From positions 1 to 44,443 of the forward strand of contig DAIDHD010000071.1 in the NCBI GenBank assembly GCA_027459765.1: a stretch of DNA of 44,443 nt, given 5' to 3'. This stretch comes from Gammaproteobacteria bacterium. GTDB taxonomy: Bacteria; Pseudomonadota; Gammaproteobacteria; Steroidobacterales; Steroidobacteraceae. Position 1 is the first letter of the stretch. The number at the start of each line of letters is the position of its first letter. Position numbers and translations under genes: made by a program. Below, in pieces: positions 16,367 through 23,933 of this stretch. Below the pieces are notes generated by a model, which saw only the letters and a program-made list of their open reading frames with translations, did not search any database and was not told where the DNA came from.

Positions 16367-16918
16367 TCAGTAACTTCGCGTGGCTGGCAACGCAAGCAGA
16401 TCGGCCGACGGGAGCAATCGCCGCGCCACCAGGTCGCTCACGACCTGGGCGCGAGTCCGTGCGACGTCGATGCGGGCCATGCGCAAGTCGCGTACCTCCT
16501 CTTCGCTGTAGGGCACGAAATCCCGCGGCAACTCGCCGCGGCTGTAGTTTTCGAGCAGCCAGTTCATCACCAGGGCGATCTCGGCGTCAGTCCGCGGACT
16601 CAAGGCTACGTTCGGCACCTCGACCAGATAGCGGCGCCCGGCCGGGGTGCGTGCGAAATAGCCCACGCGATTCGCCAGCACCGGTATCTCGTCCGCGGAG
16701 CGGCCCATTTCGCCGTGGCATCCCGCACAGGTCGTGGCGTAGATCTGGGCCGCCCGCGGCAGCGGAGCGAGCCACAGCCCCTCGCGCCGGGCGAGCACGT
16801 CCGGCACGTTGCTCGTCACTTGCGCGCCGACGCCCGGAGCCAACGCTAGCGCGACGCCGAGGGCGAAGCCCGCAACGCCGAGACCTGCGGCGTGAGACCC
16901 TGCGCGCCGTCTCAGCAT
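16367..16918 (-). CDS. Monoheme c-type cytochrome of the amine dehydrogenase operon
   Basis: The 183-residue protein starts at the ATG at 16918 and has a signal-type N-terminus ending near GVGAQ. It has one heme motif, CAGCH, in IYATTCAGCHGEMGR. The remaining sequence (GYFARTPAGRRYLVEVPNV and a C-terminal helical tail) is not a classic small cytochrome and is not a two-heme MauG. It follows mauA by 11 bases. Likely it is a periplasmic electron acceptor for the dehydrogenase or a specialised redox partner. I do not recognise a named family beyond c-type cytochrome. Confidence 0.83.
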   Translation of the reverse strand: MLRRRAGSHAAGLGVAGFALGVALALAPGVGAQVTSNVPDVLARREGLWLAPLPRAAQIYATTCAGCHGEMGRSADEIPVLANRVGYFARTPAGRRYLVEVPNVALSPRTDAEIALVMNWLLENYSRGELPRDFVPYSEEEVRDLRMARIDVARTRAQVVSDLVARRLLPSADLLALPATRSY

Positions 16919-16929
16919 GCCGTGGCACC

Positions 16930-17493
16930 TTATTCCGCGAGACCGACCAGACCCGCGCTCGAACAGTGATACACCATGCTCGGTGCTCCGAGGCACCAGA
17001 CGATGTCGCTGTTCAGCTGCGGCCGGTAGGACGGCATGTCCCCTTCCTGTCCCAGGCAGGAACACCGTCCGCACGAATCCTGGCCGCAACAATCCCGGTA
17101 GGCGATCAAATAGGTCTTGCCGTCGTCGGGGTTGATGCACGATCCGATCCACGACGTCGGCGACGGTGAGGTCCCCGGTGGACAGGTGCTCGGTCCACCG
17201 CCACAGCAGGCGCACAGATACCCGTCGCTGGCGCAGTAGCGCCAGTAATTGCACTGGGTCGGATCGTTCGTCTGCGCGTTGCGGGCGAACACCGAGGCCA
17301 GTTCCTCGCGCGGTGGAGCGTTCGCAGCCGCTGCGGGGGCTGCGCGCGCCACCGGCAGCAGTGGCAGTGCGCCGGCGCCTGCCGCCCACGCACCCAGCTG
17401 CGCAAGAAAGCTGCGCCGCGAAGTACGCTGTGCGGTCGCGCGCGCCATGCGCTCGAACAGACGATCGATGGCGGATTGTGAAACCAGCCTCAT
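16930..17493 (-). CDS. mauA: Methylamine dehydrogenase-type light chain with TTQ cofactor
   Basis: The 187-residue precursor has a twin-arginine signal (TSRRSFLAQLG, about 24-34). The mature part has the dense cysteine pattern of MauA. Trp115 in SPTSWIGSC and Trp166 in DIVWCLG correspond to the pair that becomes tryptophan tryptophylquinone; Asp134 in AYRDCCG and Asp90 in CASDG match the catalytic and maturation aspartates. It oxidises primary amines to aldehyde and ammonia in the periplasm. I count 14 cysteines from residue 81 on, against 12 in the Paracoccus protein from memory. ATGA overlap with mauD. Whether methylamine or another amine is the substrate cannot be told. Confidence 0.92.
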   Translation of the reverse strand: MRLVSQSAIDRLFERMARATAQRTSRRSFLAQLGAWAAGAGALPLLPVARAAPAAAANAPPREELASVFARNAQTNDPTQCNYWRYCASDGYLCACCGGGPSTCPPGTSPSPTSWIGSCINPDDGKTYLIAYRDCCGQDSCGRCSCLGQEGDMPSYRPQLNSDIVWCLGAPSMVYHCSSAGLVGLAE

Positions 17494-18134
17494 GCGGAGT
17501 TCCTGCGGCTCGCCGGATCGGAAGTCGGTGCGGGTTCCTGCGCCCGGGCCGCGAGGAAGGACTGGATGTTGCCATGGCCCGTCTCCTCGGCCACGACCAG
17601 GCTTTCCAGATGTTCGCGGCTGTTGACCAGACCCGCGGCGCGCACGATGCCGCGAGCATCGATCAGCACGGCGTGCGGGAGCTTGCCGACCTGGAATGCC
17701 GTGCCCAGCGCGGGTGAGATGGCACAGGGTACGTCGGTCAGGCGATGTTCGGCCAACATTCGCTGCTGTGCCTCGACGGGGCCGTCTCCCACCAGCAACA
17801 GGTCGAGGCGCTCGTCGCGCTGGAACGATCGCACCAGCGGCAGCAGCTTCTTGCAGACGGGACAGGTCGGCGCGACGAACAGCAGGAGCCGACGTCGACC
17901 ACCAGGACGGTCCGCGCCGACGTCGAAGGTCGCTCCCTGAAGAGTCTTCACCGCGATCTGCGGCGCGGACTCCCCCACCGCGGGACCGCGGCTCTGGCTC
18001 ATGGCGCCCATGGGCGCGATACGTTCGTGCAACACGCCGATCTGGCGGGCGAGCCCGAACACGACCGCGGCGAGCACCAGGGTGAGCAACAACTGGATGA
18101 CGACGATGGCCGGCAGGAATTCGCCTACGCTCAT
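17490..18134 (-). CDS. mauD: MauD-like disulfide reductase/isomerase for light-chain folding
   Basis: The 214-residue protein has one N-terminal membrane segment (about residues 6-28) and a periplasmic thioredoxin-like domain with CPVCKK (Cys91, Cys94). MauD is needed to make the many disulfides of the amine dehydrogenase light chain. It overlaps mauE and mauA by 4 bases at each end (ATGA), so the three are tightly coupled. The ATG at 18134 is the natural start; the longer open frame is antisense noise. C-terminal residues beyond about 185 are Ala/Pro-rich and likely disordered. Confidence 0.92.
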   Translation of the reverse strand: MSVGEFLPAIVVIQLLLTLVLAAVVFGLARQIGVLHERIAPMGAMSQSRGPAVGESAPQIAVKTLQGATFDVGADRPGGRRRLLLFVAPTCPVCKKLLPLVRSFQRDERLDLLLVGDGPVEAQQRMLAEHRLTDVPCAISPALGTAFQVGKLPHAVLIDARGIVRAAGLVNSREHLESLVVAEETGHGNIQSFLAARAQEPAPTSDPASRRNSA

Positions 18135-18682
18135 TGGGGAAGTTCCGACCGGGGCCGGGAAGCGGCCCCGGTCGCTGCAGGGGCCGACAGCACCAGCGGT
18201 GTCGCCGCGTACAGTAAGGCGCTCGTGAGCGCGAGCGGCACGGCGACCAGAACCTCCTCCGGGCGCACCGCCTGCGTCGACGGCACGATCGTCAGCAGCC
18301 CGGTGCAAACGCTCAAGGCGACGTTGCGCCAGGGCATCCACTGCGACAGTGTTCGCCGCGCGCGGCCACCGAAGCAGCCGCAGTCGATATGGTTGCGACC
18401 GCGGCGCAGATTCGCCGCCATGGCCCCCGCGTACAGGAGCAGCAGGCCCGCACCCGCGGCGGCGGCGGCGTGTCGTTGCCCCGGGAGCACCAGGCCGACG
18501 GCGATCGTCGCTTCGCAGATCGGCAGGAACGACGCGACGGACGGCACCGCGGCCGGAGGCAGCAACGCGTACTGACGCAGAACATCGATCCACGCCTGCC
18601 AGGTTGCCAGCTTGTGCGCTGCCGCGATTGCGAACAGCAGCGCGAGCGCATAGGTGGTGGTCAGCGTGCCGAGGACGGTCAA
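18131..18682 (-). CDS. mauE: MauE-like membrane protein for amine dehydrogenase maturation
   Basis: The 183-residue protein has about four to five transmembrane segments and the motif HIDCGCFGG (about 99-107), the paired-cysteine signature of MauE/DoxX-like redox membrane proteins. MauE works with MauD to fold and export the light chain. The start is a TTG at 18682, only one base after the mauB stop, with GGGGGAA upstream. No better ATG exists near the N-terminus. Intact by length. Confidence 0.88.
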   Translation of the reverse strand: MTVLGTLTTTYALALLFAIAAAHKLATWQAWIDVLRQYALLPPAAVPSVASFLPICEATIAVGLVLPGQRHAAAAAGAGLLLLYAGAMAANLRRGRNHIDCGCFGGRARRTLSQWMPWRNVALSVCTGLLTIVPSTQAVRPEEVLVAVPLALTSALLYAATPLVLSAPAATGAASRPRSELPQ

Positions 18683-18683
18683 C

Positions 18684-19853
18684 TCAATTCCCCCACACGG
18701 TCAGCAACTGCGGCGTGAACCCCACCGGTTCCGTCCGGTAGAGCAGGGCGCCGGTGTCCAGGCGAAACGCCAGAATACGCGCACTGTCCGTGATCGCGTA
18801 GAGCAACGGCGCGTCGTCCTGCGAAACGCTGATGGACTGCGCCGGCTCGGGCAGCCTGATCCGCTGCAGGCGACGGCCGTCGGCCGCGTCGAACTCCCAC
18901 ACCTCCGTGCCGGAGCTCTTCTCGGTCCAGTAGTGTCCCTGATGCATGAGCACGTAGAGACGACGCGTGGCGGAGTGCACGTGGCTCACTTGCCAGCCGC
19001 CGGGGAGCCAGCCCTCGGCCCGCTCCTGCTCCGAAGCGAGCCACCACGGCGTGCCGGGCACTGCCTTCTCGCCGTCGAGGTCCACCGGGATCACCCGGCC
19101 GTGATACGTGACCAGGTAGAGCGTTCGATGCGGCTTGTCCCAGCCGGAGTGTTCGAAGGCCGGGTCGTTGACCGCATCGAACACCCGGGTTGCGCGCTGC
19201 GTCGTGAATGCACCGTCGTCGTCGAACGAGGCGGTGAGCACCGCGCCGTCCGCGCACAGTGACGAGAAGCGATGCGGCGCCTGCGCGAAGATCAGCGCGC
19301 ACCCCGGGATCGCGACTTCGCCGACGGTGCGCCTGGCGCGCAGGTCGGTGATGGTCACCGCGGTTTCGGGCGCCAAGTTGTAGGTCAGGCCGTACCGACC
19401 GTCGGGCGTGATGTCGAAGTTGTTCTTCTTGGAGACGATGATCTGACGGCCGTTCGGCAACGGCACGTCCTCTCTGACGTCCAGCGTGCGCGCGTCGCGC
19501 ACCACGATGTAGTCGCTGCGCCTGCCGCGCGTATGCTTCTCCCAATAGGTGTCGACGGCGTAGAGTTCGGTGCCATCAGGCGAAATGCCGAAATTGGGCC
19601 AGTACGCCTGGTTGAACATGCCCTCGATGGCGCCCGTCGAGCCGTCCAGCACGTAGGTCTTCGCAGCCTGGGCCGCCGGGAACATGGTGTCGAGCACGAA
19701 CAACCGGCGCGGGTTCATGGGCGCGAGCACCGCCACCGTCGGCGATTCGGCCGTGGTCAGCTTGCCGCGCGCCTCGGCCCCCGCGGCGGGGCAGCGGGGC
19801 GCCGCCGCCAAGAGCACGGCCCCCGCCACGGTCGCCACAACGCTGCCCCGCAT
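18684..19853 (-). CDS. mauB: Methylamine dehydrogenase-type heavy chain, beta-propeller subunit
   Basis: The 389-residue precursor has a signal peptide (cut near AEA, about residue 28) and a seven-bladed propeller. Hallmarks shared with MauB include ERAEGWLPGGWQ, SISVSQDDAPLLYA and the C-terminal GFTPQLLTV, closer to methylamine than to aromatic amine dehydrogenase heavy chains as I recall them. The heavy chain forms a heterotetramer with MauA in the periplasm and shapes the substrate channel. It starts 34 bases after the TonB receptor gene and leads directly into mauE, giving the order B-E-D-A. No mauF precedes it. Confidence 0.92.
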   Translation of the reverse strand: MRGSVVATVAGAVLLAAAPRCPAAGAEARGKLTTAESPTVAVLAPMNPRRLFVLDTMFPAAQAAKTYVLDGSTGAIEGMFNQAYWPNFGISPDGTELYAVDTYWEKHTRGRRSDYIVVRDARTLDVREDVPLPNGRQIIVSKKNNFDITPDGRYGLTYNLAPETAVTITDLRARRTVGEVAIPGCALIFAQAPHRFSSLCADGAVLTASFDDDGAFTTQRATRVFDAVNDPAFEHSGWDKPHRTLYLVTYHGRVIPVDLDGEKAVPGTPWWLASEQERAEGWLPGGWQVSHVHSATRRLYVLMHQGHYWTEKSSGTEVWEFDAADGRRLQRIRLPEPAQSISVSQDDAPLLYAITDSARILAFRLDTGALLYRTEPVGFTPQLLTVWGN

Positions 19854-19887
19854 CGCTCGCTCGCCTGGCAGTCGGGCCGCGCGCCGG

Positions 19888-22359
19888 TCAGAACTTGTAA
19901 TTCAACTGCACACCGGCGGTGCGCGGCTGATTGGTCGAGTAGCGCACGACCTGCGGCACGTTGAACTGGAAGCTCGTGTTGTTGGCGCTGATCAGTGCCA
20001 CCTTGTTGGTGAAGTTGTCGACGAACAGGTGCACCGACCAATCGTCCTTCGCCAACGTCAGGCGGGCGTTGGCGATGGTGTAGCCGGGAAGCGTATAGCC
20101 GTAGTAGTACGCCACGTCGGTCGACGGACCGGTGTAGCTGCCCGACATGCGCCCCGTGAGCGTGTAGCCGCCGGCCAGCGGGCGGGTGTAGACCACCGCC
20201 GCACTGGCGCTGTCCTCGGCGACGTTGAGGATCGGCGCGGTACAGCCGGCCGCCGACTGGCAGTAGGCGTGGGTACCCGGCGCGACGATGGCCTGCGTCG
20301 TCAGGTAAGTCAGGTAGGCGGCGCTCGGGCTGGTGATCTTCGAATCCGTGTAGCTGCCGCTCAGGTTGACGCTCCACTCGTCCGTCAGCTTGGCGTTGAT
20401 CTCGAGTTCCGGACCGAACGCGCGCCCGTCACCGGCGTTGTTGTAGAACTGGTATCCGCACAGCAACGTAAAGACCTGTTGTACTCCCTGCCAGCGGATG
20501 TAGTAGACGTCCCCATTGATGGTGAGTCGGTCGCCGAACAGCTTGGTCTTTTCTCCCACTTCGTAGTTCCAGACGCTGTCCGGACCGAAGCTCAGGGGAC
20601 CCGGCAGGGCGCAGAACGGCGGTGAGGTCGGCGGCGGCAGAATCTGGTTGGCGCCACCGGGACGGAAGCCGCGCGCGATCGTGGCGTACAGGTTGAGGTC
20701 CCGGTTCGGCTCCCAGGACAGATTGACCCGAGGATTGAAGCCCTTGTCGCGCGCACGCGTGGTGGTGCCGTTGGCGAAGGCCGTCGGCGCATTCGGATTA
20801 GGACCATCGAAGCCCCAGGACACCTCATCCTGGCGGCTGTTGTACTTGTACCAGCGCACGCCCGCGGCGAGCTTCACCGTGTCGGTGAGTTTGTAAGAGC
20901 CGTCCGCGAACAGGGCGGTCTGGGAAACTGTGTACGGGTTCCACGACGTGAAGAACGAGGCGTCCGAGTACAGGTTCTGCGGAGTGGGCGCCTCGCCGGC
21001 GGGCAGCAGCGCCGCGTTGTTGCTGATCTCGTTCCACACCGAGCGCAGCTTGCTGTAGAACGCGCCCGTGACCCAGTGGAGCCGGCCGTCGTCGTGCGAG
21101 GTCAGGCGGATTTCCTGGGAGAACTGGCGCGACGGGTCGCGCTCGGAGTAGGGAATCGGTACGTAGGGCGTGCCGCCGTTGTTGGTGTAGTAGATCGACT
21201 GCGAGGCGTCCTGCGTCTGCCAGCCCAGACGGTCGAAGTAGGAGGACGCGCTGGTCAGATCCGCGAAGCCGACATTCGCGTTGATGGTCAAGCCGAAGAT
21301 GTCGACGTCGTCGTGCACGCCCTCGCGCAGCGGGAAGCCCTCGTAGTGCGCCTGCGAGACCAATGACGGCGCCGGGCTGTTTGGCTGACCGTCGAGCAGG
21401 TCATAGCCGCCGAGGACGGTCGACTGCTTGAAGGCCATCGCCGTGATCGACAGGTCGTCCGTGGGCTGGAACAGTATCGTGGCGCGTCCACCGGACGTGC
21501 GCTGGTCGTTCGCGTTGCGGATCACGCTCACGGGCTTTACGGAGGACAGCGGCGCGGTATACGCCGGATTACCGAGCTGCAGCGGAAAATTCTGGCCGAG
21601 ATTCACCAGATCAATCCAGCCGCTGCGATGCAGGTCGCTGCCCACGATGCGAACCGCGAGCTTGTCGCCCAAGGGCAGATTCAGCATGATCGCGCCGGAC
21701 CAATTGTCGCCGCCGCCTTCGGTGTGCGAGCCGGTGGCCTGCACCGATCCCTCGAACTGGCCGAGCTTCGGCTGCGCGGTCACGACTTTGACCGTCCCGC
21801 CCATCGACCCGGACCCATACAGCGTTCCCTGCGGACCGCGCAGAACCTCGACCCGCTCGAGATCGTACAGATTCGGGTCGATGACGACCTTGCCCGATTG
21901 GGACAACGCCGGTGGGGACAGCGGAATCTCGTCGAGGTAGAAGCCCACGGTCGGTGCCGCGCCGCCATTGGACGCGAGGCCACGCGCCTCGTACTCGGTG
22001 AGGCCGGGTCCTGCGGACCGCATCGACAGGCCCGGCACGTCACGCGCGATGTCCTGCACGCTGGTGATGCCCGCGGCGGTCAATTGCGCCCCGGACAAGG
22101 CCGAAATCGAGATCGGCGTATCGAGGATCGTCGACTTGACCTTCTCGGCCGTGACCACGATCTCGCCGAGTCCGCCCTCGTCGGTCGACCCCGCGGGTGC
22201 CGCCGCATCGGCATGCGCGAGCGCCGAGAACGCCAGGCTGCCACCGATCGCGGCGCTACCGGCGCAACGCAGCATCCGCGCCAGCACGGAGTGTCTCTTA
22301 CCCGCCACGATGGCGGCGGTGGAGTGCGATGGGTCTCTCGAACGGCCTTGGTCGCGCAT
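19888..22359 (-). CDS. TonB-dependent outer-membrane receptor
   Basis: The 823-residue protein has a long signal region (to about ALAHADA, residue 52), a TonB-box-like GEIVVTAEK, a plug domain (about 80-200, with LRGPQGTLYGSGSMGG) and a 22-strand barrel ending in LNYKF, with the terminal Phe needed for assembly. Such receptors, common in Steroidobacter and sphingomonads, import bulky or scarce nutrients across the outer membrane. The ATG at 22359 has GGAGA 8 bases upstream. It is the first gene of the amine dehydrogenase operon, an unusual partner. Ligand unknown; an amine conjugate or peptide-like compound would fit. Confidence 0.93.
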   Translation of the reverse strand: MRDQGRSRDPSHSTAAIVAGKRHSVLARMLRCAGSAAIGGSLAFSALAHADAAAPAGSTDEGGLGEIVVTAEKVKSTILDTPISISALSGAQLTAAGITSVQDIARDVPGLSMRSAGPGLTEYEARGLASNGGAAPTVGFYLDEIPLSPPALSQSGKVVIDPNLYDLERVEVLRGPQGTLYGSGSMGGTVKVVTAQPKLGQFEGSVQATGSHTEGGGDNWSGAIMLNLPLGDKLAVRIVGSDLHRSGWIDLVNLGQNFPLQLGNPAYTAPLSSVKPVSVIRNANDQRTSGGRATILFQPTDDLSITAMAFKQSTVLGGYDLLDGQPNSPAPSLVSQAHYEGFPLREGVHDDVDIFGLTINANVGFADLTSASSYFDRLGWQTQDASQSIYYTNNGGTPYVPIPYSERDPSRQFSQEIRLTSHDDGRLHWVTGAFYSKLRSVWNEISNNAALLPAGEAPTPQNLYSDASFFTSWNPYTVSQTALFADGSYKLTDTVKLAAGVRWYKYNSRQDEVSWGFDGPNPNAPTAFANGTTTRARDKGFNPRVNLSWEPNRDLNLYATIARGFRPGGANQILPPPTSPPFCALPGPLSFGPDSVWNYEVGEKTKLFGDRLTINGDVYYIRWQGVQQVFTLLCGYQFYNNAGDGRAFGPELEINAKLTDEWSVNLSGSYTDSKITSPSAAYLTYLTTQAIVAPGTHAYCQSAAGCTAPILNVAEDSASAAVVYTRPLAGGYTLTGRMSGSYTGPSTDVAYYYGYTLPGYTIANARLTLAKDDWSVHLFVDNFTNKVALISANNTSFQFNVPQVVRYSTNQPRTAGVQLNYKF

Positions 22360-22426
22360 GATGGACGTCTCCCCGAGCGGTATTGGTTTTGAACGAAGCC
22401 GCGTGCTCGAGCGGTTCGCATGCCTT

Positions 22427-22457
22427 TATATAGCGCATTTCCGCGCAGCCGTTGCAA
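22427..22457 (-). promoter_or_regulatory. Putative promoter of the TonB receptor-amine dehydrogenase operon
   Basis: Reading the - strand, TTGCAA (22457-22452) and CTATAT (22433-22428) are 18 bases apart, about 70 bases before the receptor start. Plausible sigma-70 elements, but the -35 box is imperfect and no upstream signal supports it. Confidence 0.4.
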
Positions 22458-22510
22458 CTCCCTTGAATCGACCCGTGTTTCCGCACCACATCAATGCACC
22501 GTCGTGCGGC

Positions 22511-22565
22511 GCGCGCCCCATCGTGGTGCGCGCGGCACCGAATGTCGTATCCCCGCCACGGCGGG
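22511..22565. promoter_or_regulatory. Inverted repeats in the receptor/amidohydrolase divergent region
   Basis: GCGCGC-C-CCA (22511-22520) pairs with TGG-T-GCGCGC (22524-22533), a 10-bp repeat with one mismatch and a 3-base centre. A second, CCCGCC-AC-GGCGGG, is at 22552-22565. Both lie in the 284-base gap between two divergent genes and are candidate regulator sites. No regulator gene is adjacent. Confidence 0.35.
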
Positions 22566-22643
22566 ATCGTCGTATACGCGCTCGCCGATCGAAAGATAGG
22601 CTAGAGTCGGCCGTTGGCAACGTAGTCCCTGGAGAGAGCTGGC

Positions 22644-23933
22644 ATGCGAATTTCACTGTCCTTGACGACCGTGCTCGGTGCACTGGCGGTCGGCGCCGCG
22701 ATGCCGGCGAGCGCAGATTCCACCGTCATCAAGGCCGCGCATTACCTCGACGTGCGCGCGGGCAGGACGATTTCGCCCGCCGAAATTCTGGTCACCGACG
22801 ATCGTATCGTGGCCGTCGGTTCGCACGTCGTGGCTCCGCGGGGCGCGCGCGTAGTGGACCTCGGCGCGCGCACGCTCCTGCCGGGATTGATCGACGCGCA
22901 CGTGCACCTTTTCCTGCATCCCGGCGCCGAGGATCTGCAGACGGTGCAGGAGTCGGTGCCCGCACGCACGATCCTGGCGTTGAGCGCGGCACGGGAGGAT
23001 TTGCTGGCTGGCTTCACGGCCGAACGCGACATGGGTACCGAGGGCGCCCACTCGGCCGACAGCGCGGTACGCGACGCGATCGACCGGGGTCTGTACCCGG
23101 GTCCGCGGTTGCGAGTGTCCGGGAACGCGATCGACATTCTCGGCGGCCATGAGGATGCGATTGCCTTCAACCCGGCGGCGCACGTGGCGTCGAACGCCGA
23201 CTACGCGAACGACGCCGCGGATCTCGTGCGCGTGATGCGTGCGCAGCACAAGGAGGGGTCTGACTTCGCCAAGATCTACGAGACCGGTCCGGACGAGATT
23301 CGCGACGGAGATTTGCACACGCCTTTTCAATACACGGCAGCGCAACTGCGCGCCGCCGTGGAGGAGGCGGCACGGCTCGGTACCGTGGTCGCGGTGCACG
23401 CCACCGGCGAACCCGGCACGCACTACGCCGCCGAGGCGGGTGTGGCCTCGATCGATCACGCGCTGCAGTTGAGCGATGCGACGATCGCGTTGATGAGGCA
23501 GAAGCACATCCCGGCCGTGCCGACGCTGGCCTGGTACGAATTCTTCACGACCCACTCGCCGACGGCGGCCGAGAATGCCGCGGCCACCCGGATATACGAA
23601 TACAAGGTCCGCGAATTCACCCGCCAGGTGCGAGCCGGCGTACCGTTCGCGGTCGGGTCCGACGTGGGACCGTTTCCGCACGGGACTCAGGCGCGCGAGT
23701 TCGAACTCATGGTGAAGTACGGCATGACGCCGCTCGCCGTGCTCCGGGCCGACTTGCTGGAGGGCGCACGGCTGCTCGGTTGGGGCGACTCGATCGGCCA
23801 GCTCGAGCCCGGTTTCTACGCCGACGTCATCGCCGTCGACGAAAACCCGTTGGAGCGCATCGAAACCCTGCGCCACGTGGCCTTCGTGATGAAGGGCGGA
23901 GTGATCGTCAAGTCTCCCGCCACAGGCTCCTAG
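22644..23933 (+). CDS. Exported amidohydrolase-superfamily enzyme (imidazolonepropionase-like)
   Basis: The 429-residue protein has a signal peptide (cut after ASA, residue 24). It keeps the metal ligands of the metal-dependent hydrolase barrel: HVH in IDAHVHLF, a Lys in DFAKIYE, His in VAVHATG, His in SIDHAL and Asp in VGSDVG. The GLIDAHVH and late EPGFYADVIAVD segments are typical of the cyclic-imide and Xaa-Pro dipeptidase-like group. It probably cleaves an amide or peptide-like bond in the periplasm. ATG at 22644 follows GGAGAGA. It is divergent from the TonB receptor, so both may serve one substrate. Its stop overlaps the mshQ stop by 4 bases. Confidence 0.88.
   Translation: MRISLSLTTVLGALAVGAAMPASADSTVIKAAHYLDVRAGRTISPAEILVTDDRIVAVGSHVVAPRGARVVDLGARTLLPGLIDAHVHLFLHPGAEDLQTVQESVPARTILALSAAREDLLAGFTAERDMGTEGAHSADSAVRDAIDRGLYPGPRLRVSGNAIDILGGHEDAIAFNPAAHVASNADYANDAADLVRVMRAQHKEGSDFAKIYETGPDEIRDGDLHTPFQYTAAQLRAAVEEAARLGTVVAVHATGEPGTHYAAEAGVASIDHALQLSDATIALMRQKHIPAVPTLAWYEFFTTHSPTAAENAAATRIYEYKVREFTRQVRAGVPFAVGSDVGPFPHGTQAREFELMVKYGMTPLAVLRADLLEGARLLGWGDSIGQLEPGFYADVIAVDENPLERIETLRHVAFVMKGGVIVKSPATGS

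Noticed and set aside
16367..16918. MauG (TTQ-forming diheme enzyme)
   Set aside because: Only one CxxCH heme site and half the expected length.
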